This document shows positions 61,790 to 64,000 of a stretch of DNA of 64,000 nucleotides, piece after piece (the stretch's first letter is position 1; each line of letters opens with the position of its first letter). Position numbers and translations under genes: made by a program. This DNA is from Cardinalis cardinalis (lineage: Eukaryota > Chordata > Aves > Passeriformes > Cardinalidae): contig JACDOX010000004.1 in NCBI GenBank assembly GCA_014549065.1, positions 4,134,769 to 4,198,768 of the forward strand, written 5' to 3'. The notes beneath the pieces were generated by a model, which saw only the letters and a list, made by a program, of their open reading frames with translations, was not told the origin of the DNA and searched no databases.

Positions 61790-64000
61790 GAGGACCTCAT
61801 GCTGAGGGTGGGCTCAGAGCCATCATGCCTTGCCTTTCCCCTGCACAAGATTTCCAACGTGTCATGCAGCTGCACCTTGTACCTGAGGAGACATGTCTGG
61901 GAGACAAGCAGCAGATGTGCCCACTGCAGGCATCAGCATGGGAAGTGGGAAGCAAAAATCCTCAAGTGAATCCCATATTTAATAGGTGTGAGACACAGTC
62001 CACAGGAGTACCTGNTAAAGTTGTTGGTTCCCTAAAATTTGCTTCCTTAATTCTGATCTAGTTCTAATTCAAATACTAATTTAATTCCTTCTTCCAATTC
62101 CTCTGCAGAACTTATTTCCAGCACAAGCCTCTGTGGATTCTGCCTTTTTTTATTAACTGAATGAGTTAATTTATACACCAAACTACTTTAGAAATGATTG
62201 AAAGAAACTTGCATTATGCTTATCTAACAGAAGCATATCAACTTGTATTGTTATAGATCATTTGCTTTCCCATAATTTCCCATCTTTCCCTCTGGTCAGT
62301 TTTAATGCAAGTCCCAATTTTAAAAGTCACAGCATGCAGCAGTTCCCTGACAGAACCAACTGAAACTTCATTTTCAGGTATTCTCCTTTGAAGGGCTTAT
62401 TCTGTAAAGCAATATATTCAACACATGTACCCTGCTACAACACAAGCTTTTAATTTTCATTTAAATGGAGGTATAATTACATGCAGTTCTTGCACTGTAA
62501 CTGCTGCAAATCACATCCTAAATACGCAATTGTGTTAAATCCTGATTAATGAAATTTCTTTGTAAGTTAGACATTCCCTGTTAGATTTATATAAAAATGA
62601 CATATAAATCTAATAAAACAAAAAAAGCTCCCGATATTTCCCTATACTGTTCTGGTGTAACCAAGGTATATACAGGAAAAATATACAGCATTTATTATGA
62701 AAATATAATTCTTGTAGATACACTCAGGAAGCTGCAAACATTCATAAACATCTCTCTCTTTGGGGAAAGAGAAAAGTGCCATTTAACAGGTGTTAGAATG
62801 TAAATGACATCTCATTAGTGACTTCCTTTTGCAGCTCAGAGACAAATAAAACCTTCATTTAAAAGCATTAGTGTTGTTCCTAAGGGTTTCTGGTATCATA
62901 ATGTTTTGGTTTATGATGATATTTAGCCTTTTCTAACATTCCCACTTATTTCTACAGAATAAACGAGCCTCTGTCTTTAAAGTTAAGACTCAGAATAAAA
63001 CCAGAGGTGGAAAAAGATGATGGCACAGCTATTCAAACCTTCGTCCCTTGCAAGGAAATGGCAGGGAACTATCATCGGCAAAAAAAGACGAAAGAATAAA
63101 AGAGCAGTTAATCTTCATTCTGGATACCAACTGATNTCTAATTTTCCTCTGCAAGGTGTGAAAACCTCTGTATGTTTCTGATGTGTAGTTTTTTGCAAAG
63201 GAGTTGCTCTCTATCGTGCTCTTCCCAAATAAATCCACTCCTCACAAAANAGTTTTGGAAAGGTGCTAAATTACCTCAAGTGCTACTGAAATATTAATTC
63301 AGTTCTTCTGGATTAATCAAAATCCCGTGCTTGCTACATCCCAGTTTCCNTTTTATTATAAAAGGGTAAAAAAATAGAAATCAAGCACAAGGACTTCTAA
63401 GCAGCAAGAGGAACTTTCACTTGAATTTTTAGGAATAACTGTGGTCAAATAGTGTAATAAAAATATGGGTGACCCTTTGGCAATGAAATTGTCAGATTCA
63501 ATTTCCATGCTGATCAACGAGACTCCTGTGCACCAGGGATGCAAGGAGGTATAGCAGATGAATGGTTTTCTCCAGCAGACATGGGAAGGAGCATGAGAAT
63601 CCCCTGAGCTGGTTCTCAAGACCTATTTCCAAACTGCCAGAAACACATGAAGGTGTAGGGCCTTCAGTTCAATGCTGACATTGCTTGGAGTCAGAGGCCC
63701 TCCCTGTGGCTACTGAATAACTCGCTCACCTGACCCATTTTTCACATCATTTAATAGTTAGGCTTATTTATTTACAGGAGGTTTCACTGTGGTTTAACTG
63801 CTGGGTCATGTTACCTGTACCTGCAATGATGTGCATTTGGGATATTTTTCTGAAAATTCCAGAGATCATGGATGACAATGTATACTTTCCCACAGTGTAA
63901 ACTAGTTGTAAGCACATAAGATAAAGCCTGAAGCACTATCTAAAAACCTCAAGGTAAATGTATGNGTAAGTGCAAAGACAGGAAATAACAGTAAAAATGG
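61790..64000. other. Unique non-coding sequence
   Basis: 61790-62035 remains richer in GC and may be decayed repeat flanking the SINE. The rest is AT-rich. No gene, RNA gene or named repeat was recognised up to the window edge. Confidence 0.5.

Noticed and set aside
61663..62061. 132-codon plus-strand open frame
   Set aside because: It runs across the composite SINE into unrelated sequence, so it is not a protein.
1..64000. CRISPR arrays, operons, ribosome binding sites or phage genes
   Set aside because: No regularly spaced direct repeats with unique spacers and no dense coding; the repeats present are vertebrate retroelements.

Overview
The window looks like bird nuclear DNA, and a songbird lineage is plausible. 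The base composition is AT-rich, there is no operon-like or densely coding structure, and the recognisable interspersed repeats are avian: a 2-kb CR1 LINE, a second internally deleted CR1, and a short SINE whose tRNA-like B box is joined to a CR1-type 3' tail, the architecture of the songbird element TguSINE1. Old MIR-like SINE cores, shared by amniotes, are also visible. About 150 isolated single N bases (counted by eye) are scattered through the window, with no runs of N.

Layout. 1-3.3 kb is unique non-coding sequence. 3.3-5.4 kb is a plus-strand CR1 carrying remnants of endonuclease and reverse transcriptase, with both catalytic motifs damaged. 5.4-20.5 kb is unique AT-rich sequence with one clear and one weaker MIR-like core and a copy of an old palindromic repeat. 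20.5-24.1 kb holds the most enhancer-like stretches: clusters of homeodomain, POU and SOX-type motifs, retained CpGs and a G-quadruplex-capable tract. 27.6-28.2 kb is a minus-strand CR1 with its middle missing. 28.2-47.5 kb is plain unique sequence apart from two splice-framed mini-segments near 36.8 and 37.7 kb and a CTCCTG hexanucleotide array at 43.8 kb. 47.5-48.1 kb is a second strong enhancer-like block. A (CA)n array lies at 50.7 kb, a third enhancer-like block at 56.6 kb, and a long mirror-like homopurine tract at 59.0 kb. An LTR-like segment and the composite SINE lie at 60.9-61.8 kb.

I found no convincing host protein-coding exon. The only open frames with recognisable protein similarity are the CR1 remnants. 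The rest of the short frames have no family resemblance and fit chance expectation in AT-rich DNA. The simplest reading is a gene desert or a large intron containing distal regulatory elements. Nothing in the window supports a multi-gene system, novel or otherwise. The most useful leads are the candidate enhancers, the composite SINE, the MIR core and the possible microexons. Subfamily names and consensus comparisons come from memory of the families, not from a search.
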